Assembly (NCBI RefSeq): GCF_033958435.1
Contig: NC_134138.1
Location: 177,056,798 to 177,120,797 of the forward strand
Direction of reading: 5' to 3'
From: Carettochelys insculpta
Lineage: Eukaryota; Chordata; Testudines; Carettochelyidae
DNA: 64,000 bases
Positions 47,314 through 58,965 of the stretch are shown here, in pieces (position 1 is the stretch's first letter; every line of letters begins with the position of its first letter). The position numbers were made by a program, and so were the translations under genes. The notes under the pieces are model-generated. The model ran no database searches. It had not been told where the DNA came from and was given only the letters and a program-made list of their open reading frames with translations.

Positions 47314-47398
47314 AGCTATCTCTACGCTAGAAGCATCTGCCGACGGAAGTGTCTACGCTGCACTTCTGTTGACAAAACTCTCTAGTGTAGACCCAGCC
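47314..47398. mobile_element. 85-bp Harbinger-like MITE
   Basis: Ends AGCTATCTCTACGCTAG and, as reverse complement, GGCTGGGTCTACACTAGAG. Target duplication TTC (47311-47313 and 47399-47401). The interior 'cttctgttgacaaaac' matches the subterminal motif of the old 13.4-21 kb Harbinger. Confidence 0.75.
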
Positions 47399-47555
47399 TT
47401 CAGGTTTCCAGAAAGAGACGCTTCAGTATCAGACAACAGCCAAGCTATATGCAAGACGTATGGAGCACATTTCTCCATAGCAGCTGAAATGGCTTCACCC
47501 AGCACCTTCAAAGCAAGAAACAGAAATACCAACAAAAATAAGTGTTCAAAACCAA

Positions 47556-47698
47556 AGCTACATCTACATTGGAGAGTTTTGTAGGCAAAACTGAGGTTTT
47601 GTCAACAAAACTTCTGGAACATCTATGCACAAAATGTGTTTCGTCAACAGAAATAAATGGCTGTTATTTCACAATAACTTTGCTGTGTAGACATAGCC
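47556..47698. mobile_element. Harbinger-like MITE with TTTTGTCAACAAAA motifs
   Basis: Ends AGCTACATCTACATTGG and, as reverse complement, GGCTATGTCTACACAGC. The interior carries TTTTGTCAACAAAAC and 'tttcgtcaacagaaat'. No target duplication visible. Related by motif to the old Harbinger at 13.4-21 kb. Confidence 0.6.
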
Positions 47699-47701
47699 TT
47701 A

Positions 47702-48377
47702 GTGACAATATTGTCTGCACAAATTCCAGCAACACTGATACTAACTTTGGCAGTGCCCAACATAATAAAAGTTATTATAATATAGCAATATAAAAGTTCA
47801 CAAATGTACAGGTTTACAGTGAGTGTCGAAGAGTTGAAAGGCTTCTGTCAATCTGTCAAATCAAGTAGGTCAGTCCCTAGAGCTTAGCACCATGTGCTTG
47901 ATTCCTCATTGGGATCAGCACTATGCTGATTTTTGACAGATTTATCTTTCTCATAATAAATGCCCAAAATTGCCAAAGAAGATCTTTGATGATCTTGCCA
48001 ATCAGCTGTGGCTCCTCTTTGCCAGAAAGCTGCCATGTTCCAAAATTTAACCAAGACAGAGAGAAAAAGGATTTGCCAGTGGTAGAAGTTGCACTGCCTG
48101 AATGTTAACTTATTGCTGAGGCTTGGAGAAAGATTTATCACAACAGAAGAACCTATTGAACATTCTGGTTGGACGTGAACAAATAAAAAACAAGTTTCAT
48201 GATGTAATTGCCAATTTTTGTACAACAAGCCTGTGTGCTACTTAGAGCATCTTTGAGTACACCTGGAAGTTTGAAAGGGCTCTGCTGAGGAATATCCTAC
48301 AGTGGGATGAAATGCAGACAGCCTCACTCTATCTGCACCAGGATTCTCACATTCAATACACTGGATGAGAATCATCT
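47702..48377. other. Unassigned stretch
   Basis: Nothing recognised. Confidence 0.4.
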
Positions 48378-48470
48378 TTCTGATGAGCAATCCAGTTTCA
48401 CTGAATTGGTCATGTGATGAGGATGGATGATACCCAGATACCAAATTCTACTTCAGGACAGATTGTATCA
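48378..48470 (+). repeat. LINE 3' ORF fragment, inverted copy
   Basis: 'ttggtcatgtgatgaggatg' then 'gatgatacccagataccaaa' encodes GHVMRMDDTQIP-like residues and jumps straight to 'ttctacttcaggacagattg'. The same sequence, with about 100 more bases between, occurs on the minus strand at 48766-49000. This is therefore an internally deleted inverted duplicate. Confidence 0.6.
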
Positions 48471-48476
48471 GCTGAT

Positions 48477-48689
48477 AGGAATAAGGGGATTTTGACGTTT
48501 GCAGGGTCCTTTCAACAAGGATCTCTATGTAGACGAGCTGCGCACAAGCGGAACGCAGCACTTTTGAAGTGCCGTGGCCAGCAGCATGCTAATGAGGTGC
48601 TGCATATTCATTTCAGCACCTCATTTGTATTCTCCGATTTGGCCACTAGCATGGCCATTTCGAAGTTTTCCCCTACTGTAGATGTAGCC
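48477..48689. mobile_element. Right half of the palindromic MITE
   Basis: Matches the second half of the 40.4 kb MITE: 'ggaataaggggat', 'agcatgctaatgaggtgctg', and the end 'tactgtagatgtagcc'. It lies between the two LINE fragments in opposite orientation. Confidence 0.7.
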
Positions 48690-48739
48690 CTGGTGTTGTA
48701 CATTCTTTTTAATCCCAGACTTTTCCTGTAGTGCCTGTA

Positions 48740-51700
48740 TGTGCTGACTGTCAAAGCATTTGAGTCTGTACGGTGGTTTGGCACCAGGACAATCTGTCCT
48801 GAAGTAGAGTTTCCAGATCAGTGGGAGATATGCTGCATGACTTCACATTGGTCTTTAAGAAGACTTTATAGCACTTACACTGACCACCTATAGGGCACTT
48901 TCCATGAGTAAGCTCGCCGTAGAAGACCATCTTTGGTATCCATGTATCATCCATCATCATAACATGGCCATTTCAGTGAAACTGTTTGCTCATAAGCCTT
49001 ACTTTCATGCCCATGACACCACATTGCTTAGGAACCTCCACATTAGGAATTTTGTGCCATCAATTAATGTGGGCAGTCTTCCTCAGACAGCACAAATGGA
49101 ACTGATTGCATTTCAAAACCCTGTGGTGGTATCTTGTCCATGACCGGGCCATATAGCAGGATATTCAGGACAACTGCCTGATAAACTTTGCACCACGGTG
49201 ACAGTTTAACACCATGGTCATTCCATAGATGTTTGGTCAATCTTCTGAAGGCAGTGCTGGCTTTGGCTAATTGAGCAGATACATCATCATCCTCACTTGT
49301 GTTAGAGGGTAATACATTTCTGAGGTGGCAGAACTTGTCAACAGCCTAAAGGACAACAGTGTCACTGGAGTGCTAGGCTCTTTCTGAAAAGATTGAGGCA
49401 TAACTTCTGTCTTCTTGAGGCTCACTGTGAGTCCAAAACAGTGAGCAGAAGTAACAAAGCAATCAAAATGCTCCTGTGCATCCTTCACTGAATGAGTCAA
49501 CAATACCCAGTCAACAACAAACAGAAGATTGTGGTAAACTGTTGCGAGTCTGAAGTCTGTAGGGGTTGAAAATACTACCATCTGTTTAGAACTGAATAGG
49601 AATGCCCAACATGCAATCTTTGAAAGAAACTAGCATAATTGGAAAGTATATGCTGAACAGGAGAGGAGCAAGGACACATTTTTGCTTTGTACCCTTGGAT
49701 ACGTCAAATGGTGCTGACGACTCTCCATTATTAAGGACGCGACCTAGCATGCCATCACAAAAAGACTGAACAATATCAATAACTTTTCAGGACAGCCAGT
49801 TAGAACAAGTACTTTCCACAGCCCATTTCTGTTGACTGTGTCAACTATTTTGGTCAAGTTGATGAAAATCACCTAAAGGTCCTGATGTTGCCCTCTACGT
49901 TTCTCTTGTAGCTACCTATATGTAAACATCATGTTGTCAGTGCCTCAACTGACACTAAATCTGCAACTGGCTTTGAGGAATGATGCCACTGATGAACACA
50001 TAGTAAAAGCTGGTTGTAAAGAATGCAGGCCAGGATCTTACTAGCTATAGAGAAAAAAGAGATGCCCCAGTGGTCATCACAGCACACACTGTCAACTTTT
50101 CTCTTGTATATGTGTACAATCAGGGCATCTTTGAAGTCCCTGGGGACTAGCTCCTTCTCATAATTGGCGATTACTGGGTGAGACAGTACATCAGCTGGCC
50201 ACTGGCAGCTTTATAAATTTCTGATGGAACTGCATCATCGCCAGGTGTCCTTCCAGATTTCATCTGTTTAACAGCTTTTTGTACCTCATCAACAGTTGAT
50301 GGTATGACCAGTTGTGAATTGTGAGCCCATTGAGGAATCTCTTCAAGAACACTGCTGTCTGAAGTTGAGGTCTGGTTTAATACCTGGTGAAAATGTTCAG
50401 CCCAGTGATCATGGATTTTAGCACTATCTGTAATCAGAGTGAGGCCATCAACAAGGTGCACTTGTGTACAGCCAGCAATGCATGGCCCATAGATTGCCTT
50501 CATTCCATCACAGAATGCTTTCAAAACATGTCTATTGGCTGTATATTGAAGTTTAACTGCTTTCCATCAGTCCTCTTATATTTGCCATAATTTGACTTGT
50601 TCCTCCTGCTTAGCTCAAATATAATCTGATTTCCTGAAGGCATTCTCCTTATCACTGATCCTGGTCATGTGTGTCACATGCATCTTATTAAGAAAAGCTT
50701 GGGCATCTACGTCTTAGTCATCAGACCAGTCCTTGTGCTTGCATTTTTGGAAACCAAGGATTTTGACGGCAGTTCAGTAGGATGTTTCTTTGATGTTAAT
50801 GCAGTCATCCTCAGTAATGGATGGCTGTTCTGGACCTCCATTGCTGATGACTAAGGAAGCAACAAGATTAAGTCTAAACACCACTTGTGTCTCAACTATT
50901 TCAAGTTTACCTACATCCTGCTTTTTTCAGCCTACAGCAGAATGGCAACATTTTGGTGGACAAAGGTTCAAGGAAACAGCATTGCATACCATGCAATGCG
51001 TCAGATCAAGAGCCAGTGCCACACACTGCATGAGTCAGCTTAGACAGATTGTTTTATTTTTTTTGGGGGGGGGGGTGGCGGGGTTGTGCTGTCGTCAATC
51101 ATTTACCAATGCTTAGACCGAGGGTGCATTCAAGTTGCTTTGTATTTGTTCACCTATTGAAAGAATGTGCTTGCAATAGCAAGCTCGTGCTGCACACAAG
51201 CTTGAAGAAGGGCGACCATTTGAGTTCTCACTCCCATTACCAGAATGTCCAAGCACCCTTGGCCATGTGGTTCAGTCCAGATCAACTCTAGCGTTAAAAT
51301 CACCAACTTTATAGAGCTTGGATTTAAAAGGTTCTAAAGAGAAGGCTGAATTCAGGCCAGCACAGGAAGTCTCCTTTTCATCATCTGGAGCAGGCAAAGT
51401 GGGTGCACGTGCACAAACAATTACAAGGCCTTCTCCCTGCCTCAGTTGAAGAGCTTTGCAGTCATCATGCAAGGACTGATGGTATGTGGCTGGGATTCAA
51501 GCTGGGGAACTAGTGGAGTTCTCATGGTGAAGCCAACCCCCACTTACCTCGGATGGCCCTCAGGATAGCCCACACAGTAATATGAATAGCCCGCTCCAAC
51601 CTCTGTCAACTGGCTGGTACCAGAAATACACAGTTTGCTGAAGGCTGCAACTTCAATGTTATAATATGAAAGTGCTCTACAAGTGATTGATGTCCTGTGT

Positions 51701-51830
51701 TCCTGACGATCATCACTATGAAGAAGTGTATGTACAGTCCAGGATGCAAAGCATAGTTTCTGTTTAGTCATTGATTTTTCCTTGTGACTGCAAAAATTGT
51801 ATATCCAGTTGGTCATGGTTAACCAACAGG
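48740..51830 (-). pseudogene. Decayed endonuclease/reverse-transcriptase LINE
   Basis: Read leftward, it begins with endonuclease residues (KQKLCFASWTVHTLLHSDDR, ALSYYNIEVAAFSKL, QLTEVGAGYSYY). Then come GDFNARVDLD (51290 region), linker and RT start (DGLTLITDSAKIHDHWAEHF, IPSTVDEVQKAVKQMKSG, TPGDDAVPSEIYKAASG), VDWVLLTHSVKDAQEHFDCF where FADD is expected, and the C-terminal MMDDTWIP, FYGELTHGKCPIGGQCK. This is the non-LTR type often mis-annotated as craniofacial-development-protein-2-like. I do not assign the clade. Many stops. Confidence 0.75.
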
Positions 51831-52591
51831 GATCAGTTAGAACAAGCTGTGTTTAGAGGTCACTTTCCCTCCCCATCTTCTTCTGAAGAAAGCAGTGCTG
51901 TCCCTAAATAGGGCTGTTTTCTCATGTAGGCAAGATATGGGAGCTGTTGTTCCAGTTCAGCAGACAGATGATCATCATACACCTGGGCCAACTAAGCACA
52001 GGTTTGCGGATAAATGCTTCCAGCTGTCTCCTCCACCTGCATCTGATGTTACTTACCCATCGCCATAGCACTTTCATCAAGAAGCAAATCTTTAGCATCA
52101 AGAAATATACCTTAACATATTAATGGATTTAAGTGAGGCTGGCTTGTGAGTTCCAACCCTGCTCTCTCTTCTCATGCCAATCATCATACACAGGCAACAA
52201 GAACTGTGATGTGCACTGGAAGGAGACAGTGTGTGTTTGAGATCAGAGTTTCCTTTTCCTAGACTGATGTGCCTAAAAAGACTCAGTGAGCTCTGTCTGC
52301 CCAGGTTTGGAATCAGAGTTTCCCGTCTCCTAGGTACAGTTAGTCCCAGCGCCTTATTCCATATTATTTCCCTCCCACTCTCCACCCCCCATATATGGTT
52401 TTTAAACTACATGCCAAGGTATCCAAGCACGTTCTCTTGGTTTTATTTCTCAGTGTGTCAAATCTGAGGAAGAGAAGCTGTTAATATTACAATATGTTTG
52501 TATTCATGATTATCCTTGATGGATAAAGCAAGAATATTAAACAGAGATATCAGACTGCACAGGAATAAAATAAATCTGGTTCTAATGCAGA
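51831..52591. other. Unassigned stretch
   Basis: Possibly the 5' leader of the minus-strand LINE at its left edge; otherwise nothing recognised. Confidence 0.4.
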
Positions 52592-52650
52592 GACAGGCAA
52601 GATACAACCAGTAGGCCAGATCTGGCCTGTATACTATTTATATCCTGTTG
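52592..52650 (+). repeat. Possible hAT-type end
   Basis: 'cagagacaggcaagatacaa' followed by 'ggccagatctggcctg' resembles the CAGxGxxxGC... ends of common amniote hAT MITEs. The opposite end was not found. Confidence 0.3.
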
Positions 52651-52673
52651 CCAGGAAAGCAGTGGGACCAGGG

Positions 52674-52925
52674 GCTTTTTAAATAGCCACAGGAATCACA
52701 GGTGGTGGTGGCCAGGCAGCACAACAGCAGTGGGGCCGGGAGCCACAAGCTCTTTAAATAGCTGCAGGAGCCCTAGGTGGCAGCCAGAGAGCATGGTGGC
52801 TGTGGGGAGGAAAGGAGGAGTGAGAGACAAGAGCCTTTTAAATGGCAGCAGGAAGTCCATGTGGCAGCCAGGCAGCACAATAGTGGTCAGGGCTGGGAGC
52901 TGCAAGCCCTTCAAATAGCCACAAG
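52674..52925. repeat. Degenerate tandem repeat, ~72-86 bp units
   Basis: The block 'cttttTAAATagccacagga' recurs as 'ctctttaaatagctgcagga' (52750), 'cttttaaatggcagcagga' (52836) and 'cccttcaaatagccaca' (52908). 'ggcagccaggcagcacaa' recurs between them. Three to four diverged units. Confidence 0.6.
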
Positions 52926-53370
52926 CAAGACCCTCAGGCATTCTCGTCAGGCAACGCTGGGGGGGAGGCCAGTTCCCAGCCCTGACTCTTCCACCAGCCA
53001 TGCTCACCCTGGGGGATGGAGTTCTCACAGCAGGATTCCAGACACATGGCCAGGCAATCTGGAGGGTCAGGTTACCCCAAGCCCTCACTCTTCTTCCCAT
53101 GGTCCTGCCAGTTCTGCTACCCCGATTTCTGGAGGCAGGAACTGCAGGTACCCAGCCAAGCATCACCGGGGAAGCCAGCCCCCAGCCTCGCCCCTTCCAC
53201 TTGATAGCTGCCCATTCCACTGGCTGGACCTCTCCCCACCCCATCTTGCCAAGGAGCTCAGCAGGCAGATCTAGTTTGGGCTGGCTAGGTTTTACTTGGT
53301 GAGTAGTAGGTACTTGTCTAATTGAATATCCTTAGTGCAGGTATGAATAAAAATAGGGACTTTGATACAA

Positions 53371-53445
53371 TTTCATAGGATACTAGGACTGGAATGAGCT
53401 TCAAAAGCCATCTAGTCCAGTCCTCTGCACTTAGGGAAGGATTAA
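53371..53445 (-). repeat. CR1 3' end fragment
   Basis: 'ttcataggatactaggactg' followed by 'catctagtccagtcctctgc' is the reverse of a CR1 tail. Confidence 0.65.
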
Positions 53446-54185
53446 TTATTAATCTTCGGTGCCCTGTGCCTTTTTCTGAAAGTGAGGTATGCTGTAATAA
53501 CCTTGGAGTGGGGAGGGAATCAAACTGAAATGGTCAGAGCCATTCGCTGGAAAACACTACATTAGCGACACCTGCAATTTTTCTTCCCCCTTTTCCACAA
53601 CATGAGTCAGAAACGGCTCTTAATACAGTCTGTGGTACAGCTATTTCTGAAAGACTAGTACTTAAGGGGGTGGGGAACAGAACATATTTAGGTCATTCAA
53701 AAATAAATTTGTCATCTGGCAAAACCAGCTTTTTATTTCCCTTCCTTCCTCCTTCCCTCCCTTTCCTAAATAGCACAAACAATTCACGAATATACACACA
53801 TAATATCTTAATCACACAAGATTCTTGAAACATGACAAGCAATTCAGGTATTGATAGACATCAAACACACAGCTGAACTAGCCCCACAGGAAAGGGTTTC
53901 TCTTAAAAATAACATGGATGATAAATTTTTTAATAGTTTATTTAAATGTAATGTCTTTGAATATACAGAGGACCTCAGTCAGGGGTGACCATTGGGGGAT
54001 CAGGGTGGAGCATCAGACAAGTACCCCTGCCCCACCCCTTCCTGGCCCAGCCCCTGCTGCTCCTGCTCCACCCATGCCCTGCCCACCTTTTCCCGTGCTG
54101 CACCACTTCCAGTGGTGTGGGGGCAGTTCTCCCCCTTTCCCTGGAGCAGTACAGCCTAGGAGCAGTGCTTCTGGGCCCCCTGTGC
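53446..54185. other. Unassigned stretch
   Basis: A GC-rich, proline-encoding segment at 53985-54185 abuts the transposase remnant to its right and looks inserted. Confidence 0.4.
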
Positions 54186-54189
54186 ACCT

Positions 54190-54610
54190 CCCATACAACA
54201 CCTATGACCACAATAATAAAGAGAAGTTTGACAATTTTGTATATGAACAAAAAATGACAGAAAATGACATGGCTTTGCTCTCCTCCCCTTTCATATATCA
54301 GATGGACAAAGCTCCAAATGACCTCCAGTTTGAACGTATTGGTTTGCAATGTGATGCATGACTTGTAGAGCAATTCCGATCAACACCACTTCTAGGGTTT
54401 TAGGCATCTCTCAGTGAACAGAACTTCCTGAAGATCGAGGCTCATGTCCAAAGGATACTTGCGCTGTTCATATAAACTTACATCTGTGCACAGATATTTT
54501 CTGTGCTGAAAGTCAATAAATCAAAGGACAGATCTTTGATCTGTGATGACCACTTTATAGTAATGGTCTCTATTGCAACAACAGAAATGACAATTAATGT
54601 CATGAGAAAC
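54190..54610 (+). pseudogene. hAT (Charlie8/GTF2IRD2-like) transposase C-terminal remnant
   Basis: Readable blocks: MALLSSPFIYQMDKAPNDLQ, FERIGLQCDA, 'EQNFLKIEAHVQRILALF', TYICAQIFSVLKVNKSKDRS and 'LICDDHF'. They follow the order of the dimerisation end in GTF2IRD2-type transposases (nPF..., IELQC, TYLCEQLFS, NKSKxRSxLTDEHL). Stops occur between blocks. Only the 3' part survives. Confidence 0.6.
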
Positions 54611-54649
54611 AAGAAGTAATTCTTCTGCTCTGCTCAGCTGTGCTCTGCT

Positions 54650-55165
54650 GTGCTCTGCACTGATTAGCCCTCCACTGGAGTATTGTGTCCAGTTCTGAGT
54701 ACCACATTTCAGGAAAAAAATGGACAAACCAGAAAAGGTCCATAGAAGAGCAACTAGAATGATTAATGGTCTAGAAAATATGACCTTTGAGAGAAGACTA
54801 AAAGAACTGTGTTCATTCAGTTTGGAAAAGAGATGGCTCAGAGGGAACATGATCACTGCTTTCAGGTACCTAAAAGGGTGTTACAAGGGAGATAAATTAT
54901 TCTCCTTTGCCTCTGATGATAGGACAAGAAGCAATGGGCTTAAATTGCAGCAAGAGAGGTTTAGGTTGGACATTAGGAAAAAAATCCTAACTGTCAGGGT
55001 GGTTAAACACTGGAATAAGTTATCTGCATGACTGGAGACATTTAAGAACAGATTAGAACAGATTAGATAAATATCTAACAGGGATGATATAGAGGGAGCC
55101 ATGAGAGCAGGGGATGGGATTTCATGACTTCTTCAGATCCATTCCAGTTCTAGTATTTTATAATT
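54650..55165 (+). mobile_element. CR1 LINE 3' end, 5'-truncated
   Basis: Encodes the CR1 ORF2 C-terminus: PLEYCVQF-like, RRATRMINGLENMTFERRLK, ELCSFSLEKRWLRGNMITAF, RTRSNGLKLQQERFRLDIRK. It then has a small tandem duplication ('agaacagattagaacagatt') and a worn 3' UTR. An extra TGA sits near 55030. Confidence 0.85.
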
Positions 55166-55406
55166 CACATCCCTGATTAATGCCATCATAGAACTTCCTC
55201 TTCACGTTGAGTTGCATTTTTCCACTTAATTTTAATAAGGAGCATAATTTGACTAAAAGTCAGGGGTGGGCACTAAGCCAGATGTGGCTTTCAGGGACAA
55301 ACTGGTTATTGCTCACTGCTGATGACACCACAAGTTTAGCTTTAGTGCTATTACAAATTTTACAAGGGTTCTGAAAATGGTTTGTAACACACAGTAAAAA
55401 GTTCAG

Positions 55407-55629
55407 TAGCAGCAACGAAGGGTCCTGTGGCACCTTATAGACCAATAGAAAAGTTTAGAGCATGAGCTTTCGTGAGTTAACTCACTTCTTCAGATGCTCT
55501 GAAGAGGCATCTGAAGAAGTGAGTTAACTCACGAAAGCTCATGCTCTAAACTTTTCTGTTAGTCTATAAGGTGCCACAGGACCCTTCGTTGCTGCTACAG
55601 ATCCAGACTAACACGGCTACCCCTCTGAT
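55407..55629 (+). mobile_element. Foldback hammerhead-like retroposon, best preserved
   Basis: The inverted left arm begins 'tagcagcaacgaagggtcct' (truncated). The right arm runs to the family end 'cacggctacccctctgat'. The perfect 14-bp duplication AGTAAAAAGTTCAG flanks it (55393-55406 and 55630-55643), inside the left TIR of the Tigger MITE. Both arms keep an intact core (minus 55458-55493, plus 55511-55546): CTGAAGA, a 5-bp GUGAG/CUCAC stem with UUAA loop, GAAA, GC-UCAU-GC, UC. Confidence 0.9.
55511..55546 (+). ncRNA. Hammerhead-ribozyme-like motif
   Basis: CTGAAGA box, perfect stem GTGAG / CTCAC, GAAA, two-bp helix III, TC cleavage-type site. As elsewhere in the family an extra A precedes the stem. 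A mirror copy lies at 55458-55493 on the other strand, so a transcript would pair the two motifs with each other unless it folds locally first. Confidence 0.45.
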
Positions 55630-56139
55630 AGTAAAAAGTTCAGTTATCTGGCACCCAGATAACCAGCACATTTGGTTAACCAGCAAGCCACAAACCGACT
55701 GACTGGACAGGGCCGTCAGAGCAGAGCTGGATGCCCACTGGACGGCCAGAGGAGGCAGGTTATGCAGGGCAGAGTGGGACTTGCTGTCCGCTGCCAGGCT
55801 AGATGCCTGCCTCAGCTTGACTATTCATTGCATTTTATTATCTGGCATCCCCAGTTCCCCAGGGATGCTGGATAATAAAGCTTGTACTGTACACTGCCTT
55901 CTTAGATAAGCTTTAACTAATGGTGCATTTAGCTAACTGTTATTAAATTTAATTACTTGATTGCATAAAGAGCATAATGGGGTCTTTTTACAACACATGG
56001 TGATGTAATTTCACTAATAAGAAAGTGCGGCGCCAACAGCTTACTAAAATTCATGTAATGTTACCCCCACCCCTAGCATAAATTATTGCCCATCCCTATT
56101 CTAATGGCTTCCATTTGTAAACATTCAAATGCTTTCTAA

Positions 56140-56392
56140 GGGCTTATCTACGCTACCACAGAAGATCAACCCACTCAGAGTCAATTGAACTCTCAGGGCT
56201 CGCAGTCAACCCCTGTACTCCTTACAAGATGTGAGGAGTAACAGAGATCGAAGGAGAAACTCTCCTGTAGACTTTCTCCTGTAAAGACAGATGAGTTAGC
56301 TGAGTGCAGATACATTGATTTTAGCTATGCAATTGGCATAGCTAAAACTGCATATCCACTGTCAATTTTCTATGTCTAGTATAGACATAGCC
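56140..56392. mobile_element. Harbinger-like MITE
   Basis: Ends GGGCTTATCTACGCTA and, as reverse complement, GGCTATGTCTATACTA. Target duplication TAA (56137-56139 and 56393-56395), the standard TWA of PIF/Harbinger. Internal inverted pair 'ttttagctatgc' / 'gcatagctaaaa'. Confidence 0.75.
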
Positions 56393-56395
56393 TAA

Positions 56396-57600
56396 TTTGT
56401 CGCCCACTTTGGTTGGAGGAAGCATGTCACCTTATATGGACTCTATAATCACCTAATTTATTTGTGTTTGCTTAGAATGCAAATATTCACAGAAAAAAGC
56501 TTTTCTGTCAGTAAGGAAAAAATACTGAATTCCCCATTCCTCTTGTTTCAGAACCAATTAACCATGTCTGTAAGCACTTAAAATGCTTTAAAATGACACT
56601 GAAAGCCAGAAGGTGCACACTAATCCACCAGCCCATTGCCCTTGTTATTAAAACAGGATTTTACATGATTACTATAATCAACCTAAGTATCTGCTCCTCT
56701 GAAACCTTTAATCTGCCAAACTATAATCATTCTGTTTCCACAGGCACGTTTATTTGCTGTCCTTTCTGTGTCTCACTCCTGCCTCAATCCTTATAAATAT
56801 TTCAGGTAAGCCTTATGTTATGCATTTATTTATTGACCATTTTTAGACTGCTCAATGGAAAATAGTAAAATGCAGATAATATAAATAACTCAATAACATG
56901 CTTACCTAAATTAATATATCTGAAGGTATCAGCATATAGTGAGAGTTAGGGCTACAGTGTCAATTTGCAAAATGCAGGCCACAAGAGTTGAAGCATTCAG
57001 ATTTCAACAGTGTTGCTGGTTAGGAAATATTGGCCATGTTATTCTCCATCTGGTATGTGTAGGCAGATTTATTAAGGTCTGGGATGTATGTATATGACCT
57101 CTCACACGACCTTTATCTTGGGCTTGGTAAAGAAAGTTAATCTTATGCGATAAAAAACATGGATGTGGACCATACTTAGTAAATGATGGCCTCCCTTTAT
57201 CTTCACTGGGAAAATTCACTACGTCAAAAGTCATACACTGAAATGTAAGCACAATCCAAACTCTACACACATACAATATTCATTAGTTAGTATTTTTAAA
57301 AGGAACCATCTGCTATAGTGCTATGGTCTCAGGACAATTTATCATAACAAATCATATTATAGTTAGTATCTAGGTTAGATTAAGGCTTTAATACATACCA
57401 CTGTAAAGGGATCTAAAAGTGTTAGATAGTAGGTAGTAGACAAGTACAGCATTTTTTGTTCACATCCCAGTACTATAATAGGTATCAACAAGGAAACTTC
57501 TGTCCTACAAAGATAAACGCATGTTCACTTCTGCAGAATGATTGAAGCAGAAGACATGCCTAAAACAATGAAATGCTATGAAAGCAGGAATTTTACAAAG
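56396..57600. other. Unassigned AT-rich stretch
   Basis: No gene or repeat ends recognised. Confidence 0.4.
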
Positions 57601-57604
57601 CCTT

Positions 57605-57990
57605 GCAGATCATCATCATCATCATCATCACCATCATCAATAAATGTGGGCTCAGCGCCCATTGGTGTCTGATGCCTCTCACTATTTCCTTCCATCTTTC
57701 CCTGTCCAGTGCGGAGTGGCTTAGTTTCTGTAGACCAGCTCTGCACCTATCTACTATATCATCTATCCATTATCCGTGGGGTCTGCCTCTCCTATTGGAA
57801 CCATCCATTATGCCGAATACCAGGGTCTTGATTTTTCATTCGTTGTTCATTCTGCAAATATGCCCAAATAGTTGTAGCTTCTGTTTTATAACCTTCTGAA
57901 GCAGGTTCTCTTTTGGCTGTATCTTTCTATATAATTCCTCATTGGTGACTGTCTCCATCCATCCTGTTCTCAGAATCTTTCTATAAAGGT
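57605..57990 (-). repeat. LINE 3' end with (GAT)n tail
   Basis: On the minus strand residues such as RILRTGWMETVTNEELYRKI, LQLFGHICRMNN, RRGRPHG and DRERWKEIVRGI follow the C-terminal order of a non-LTR element ('...GHvlRm...rGRPr..W.ddv'). It ends in a (GAT)n microsatellite (57609-57636), a typical LINE tail. It differs from the CR1 and the 48-52 kb LINE. Clade not assigned. Confidence 0.6.
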
Positions 57991-58470
57991 TAAATATAGC
58001 AACATTTCAACCAGGATGGAATGAAAATTGTAGTGTTCAGGGAGACAATGCTCACTGATGAAGGAGAGAGAAAGATAAGCTATGCAGAAATTAAGGCAAA
58101 TTCTCAGCTTCACCATCCATAATAATTTGATAAATCCAAGCTTTACATGCCATTCACAATGCTGGATGATCTTGAAAGTTACTGGAAATAGAAGAGTTTT
58201 GAAAATCAGCATATATAGACAGAAAAATTGTCCTGCAAATGTGGATTGGAATAAAAAATTGCATTTTTACAGGGGATATTTGCTAAAACACAGCACTTAA
58301 TTGAAATAAATACCTGTGCATGACCAGCTTGCTGACCAAAAGACTGCTGGTCAGGAAAAGAACCAGCAGTGCCTTTAGAACAACTGTATTCTTTGCAGCT
58401 TCTTGTAAGGCACGGTATTGTTATTTGAGGATACACTAATGAAGAAAATAATTTCCAAAAGTGACTCCTT
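57991..58470. other. Unassigned stretch
   Basis: Nothing recognised. Confidence 0.4.
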
Positions 58471-58474
58471 CTAA

Positions 58475-58965
58475 TGTTGCAAACTAAAAACAATTTACAA
58501 ACATTTATGAAGAATGAGAAGTATGTATCACATATTATCAATGAACTAATCAAGAAAATATATTGAGCGAATCTCAACTATTTTGTATGATAGATTTAAG
58601 GCTGCAGAAATCCACTCAATTATAGTTGACAGAACAGAAGTTGTAGCTGGACAGGAACTGTAACCTTTTTCAGTATGGTGAAGGTTGCAGGATTATGCTG
58701 TGAGTGAAGACTTTATTGGAATGCATGACTGCACAAAAAGATATACAGAATCAATCTTCTTGACAATACAAGATACATTAGTATGCTGCAGCGAACATAT
58801 GGATTTCATGAAAGCACAAATTTATGATGGTGCTTCAGTCCTCCAGGGCCAGATGTCAGGCTTAGGAAAACAAATCAAAGATTTTAATCCAAAAGCTATT
58901 TCAGCTAATTATATGAACCACAATTTGAATCTTATTCTTCAGGAAGCTGGTAATAAGTAGGAGAT
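58475..58965 (+). pseudogene. hAT transposase remnant (ZMYM1/TTF-type)
   Basis: Readable: 'IIVDRTEV', SEDFIGMHDCTKRYTESIFL, QIYDGASVLQGQMSGLGKQI, NYMNHNLNLILQEAGNK. These match the 'i.DEttD', EdFlGf, 'qcYDGAsnM.G..sGlq..i' and 'CxxHsLNL' blocks of zf-TTF/DUF4371 hAT transposases. The first catalytic D region is altered and stops occur upstream. Confidence 0.7.

Larger units (their letters stand above)
55392..55889. mobile_element. Tigger-type MITE, interrupted
   Basis: With the internal insertion removed, the left end is CAGTAAAAAGTTCAGTTATC and the right end (reverse complement) CAGTACAAGCTTTATTATCC. They go on in parallel as TGGCACCC and AGCATCCC. TA follows the right end and CA precedes the left (a mutated TA). 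Native length about 260 bp, non-coding. Confidence 0.75.

Noticed and set aside
52777..53302. 165- and 182-codon opposing frames as genes
   Set aside because: They lie over and beside a degenerate tandem repeat and are low complexity.
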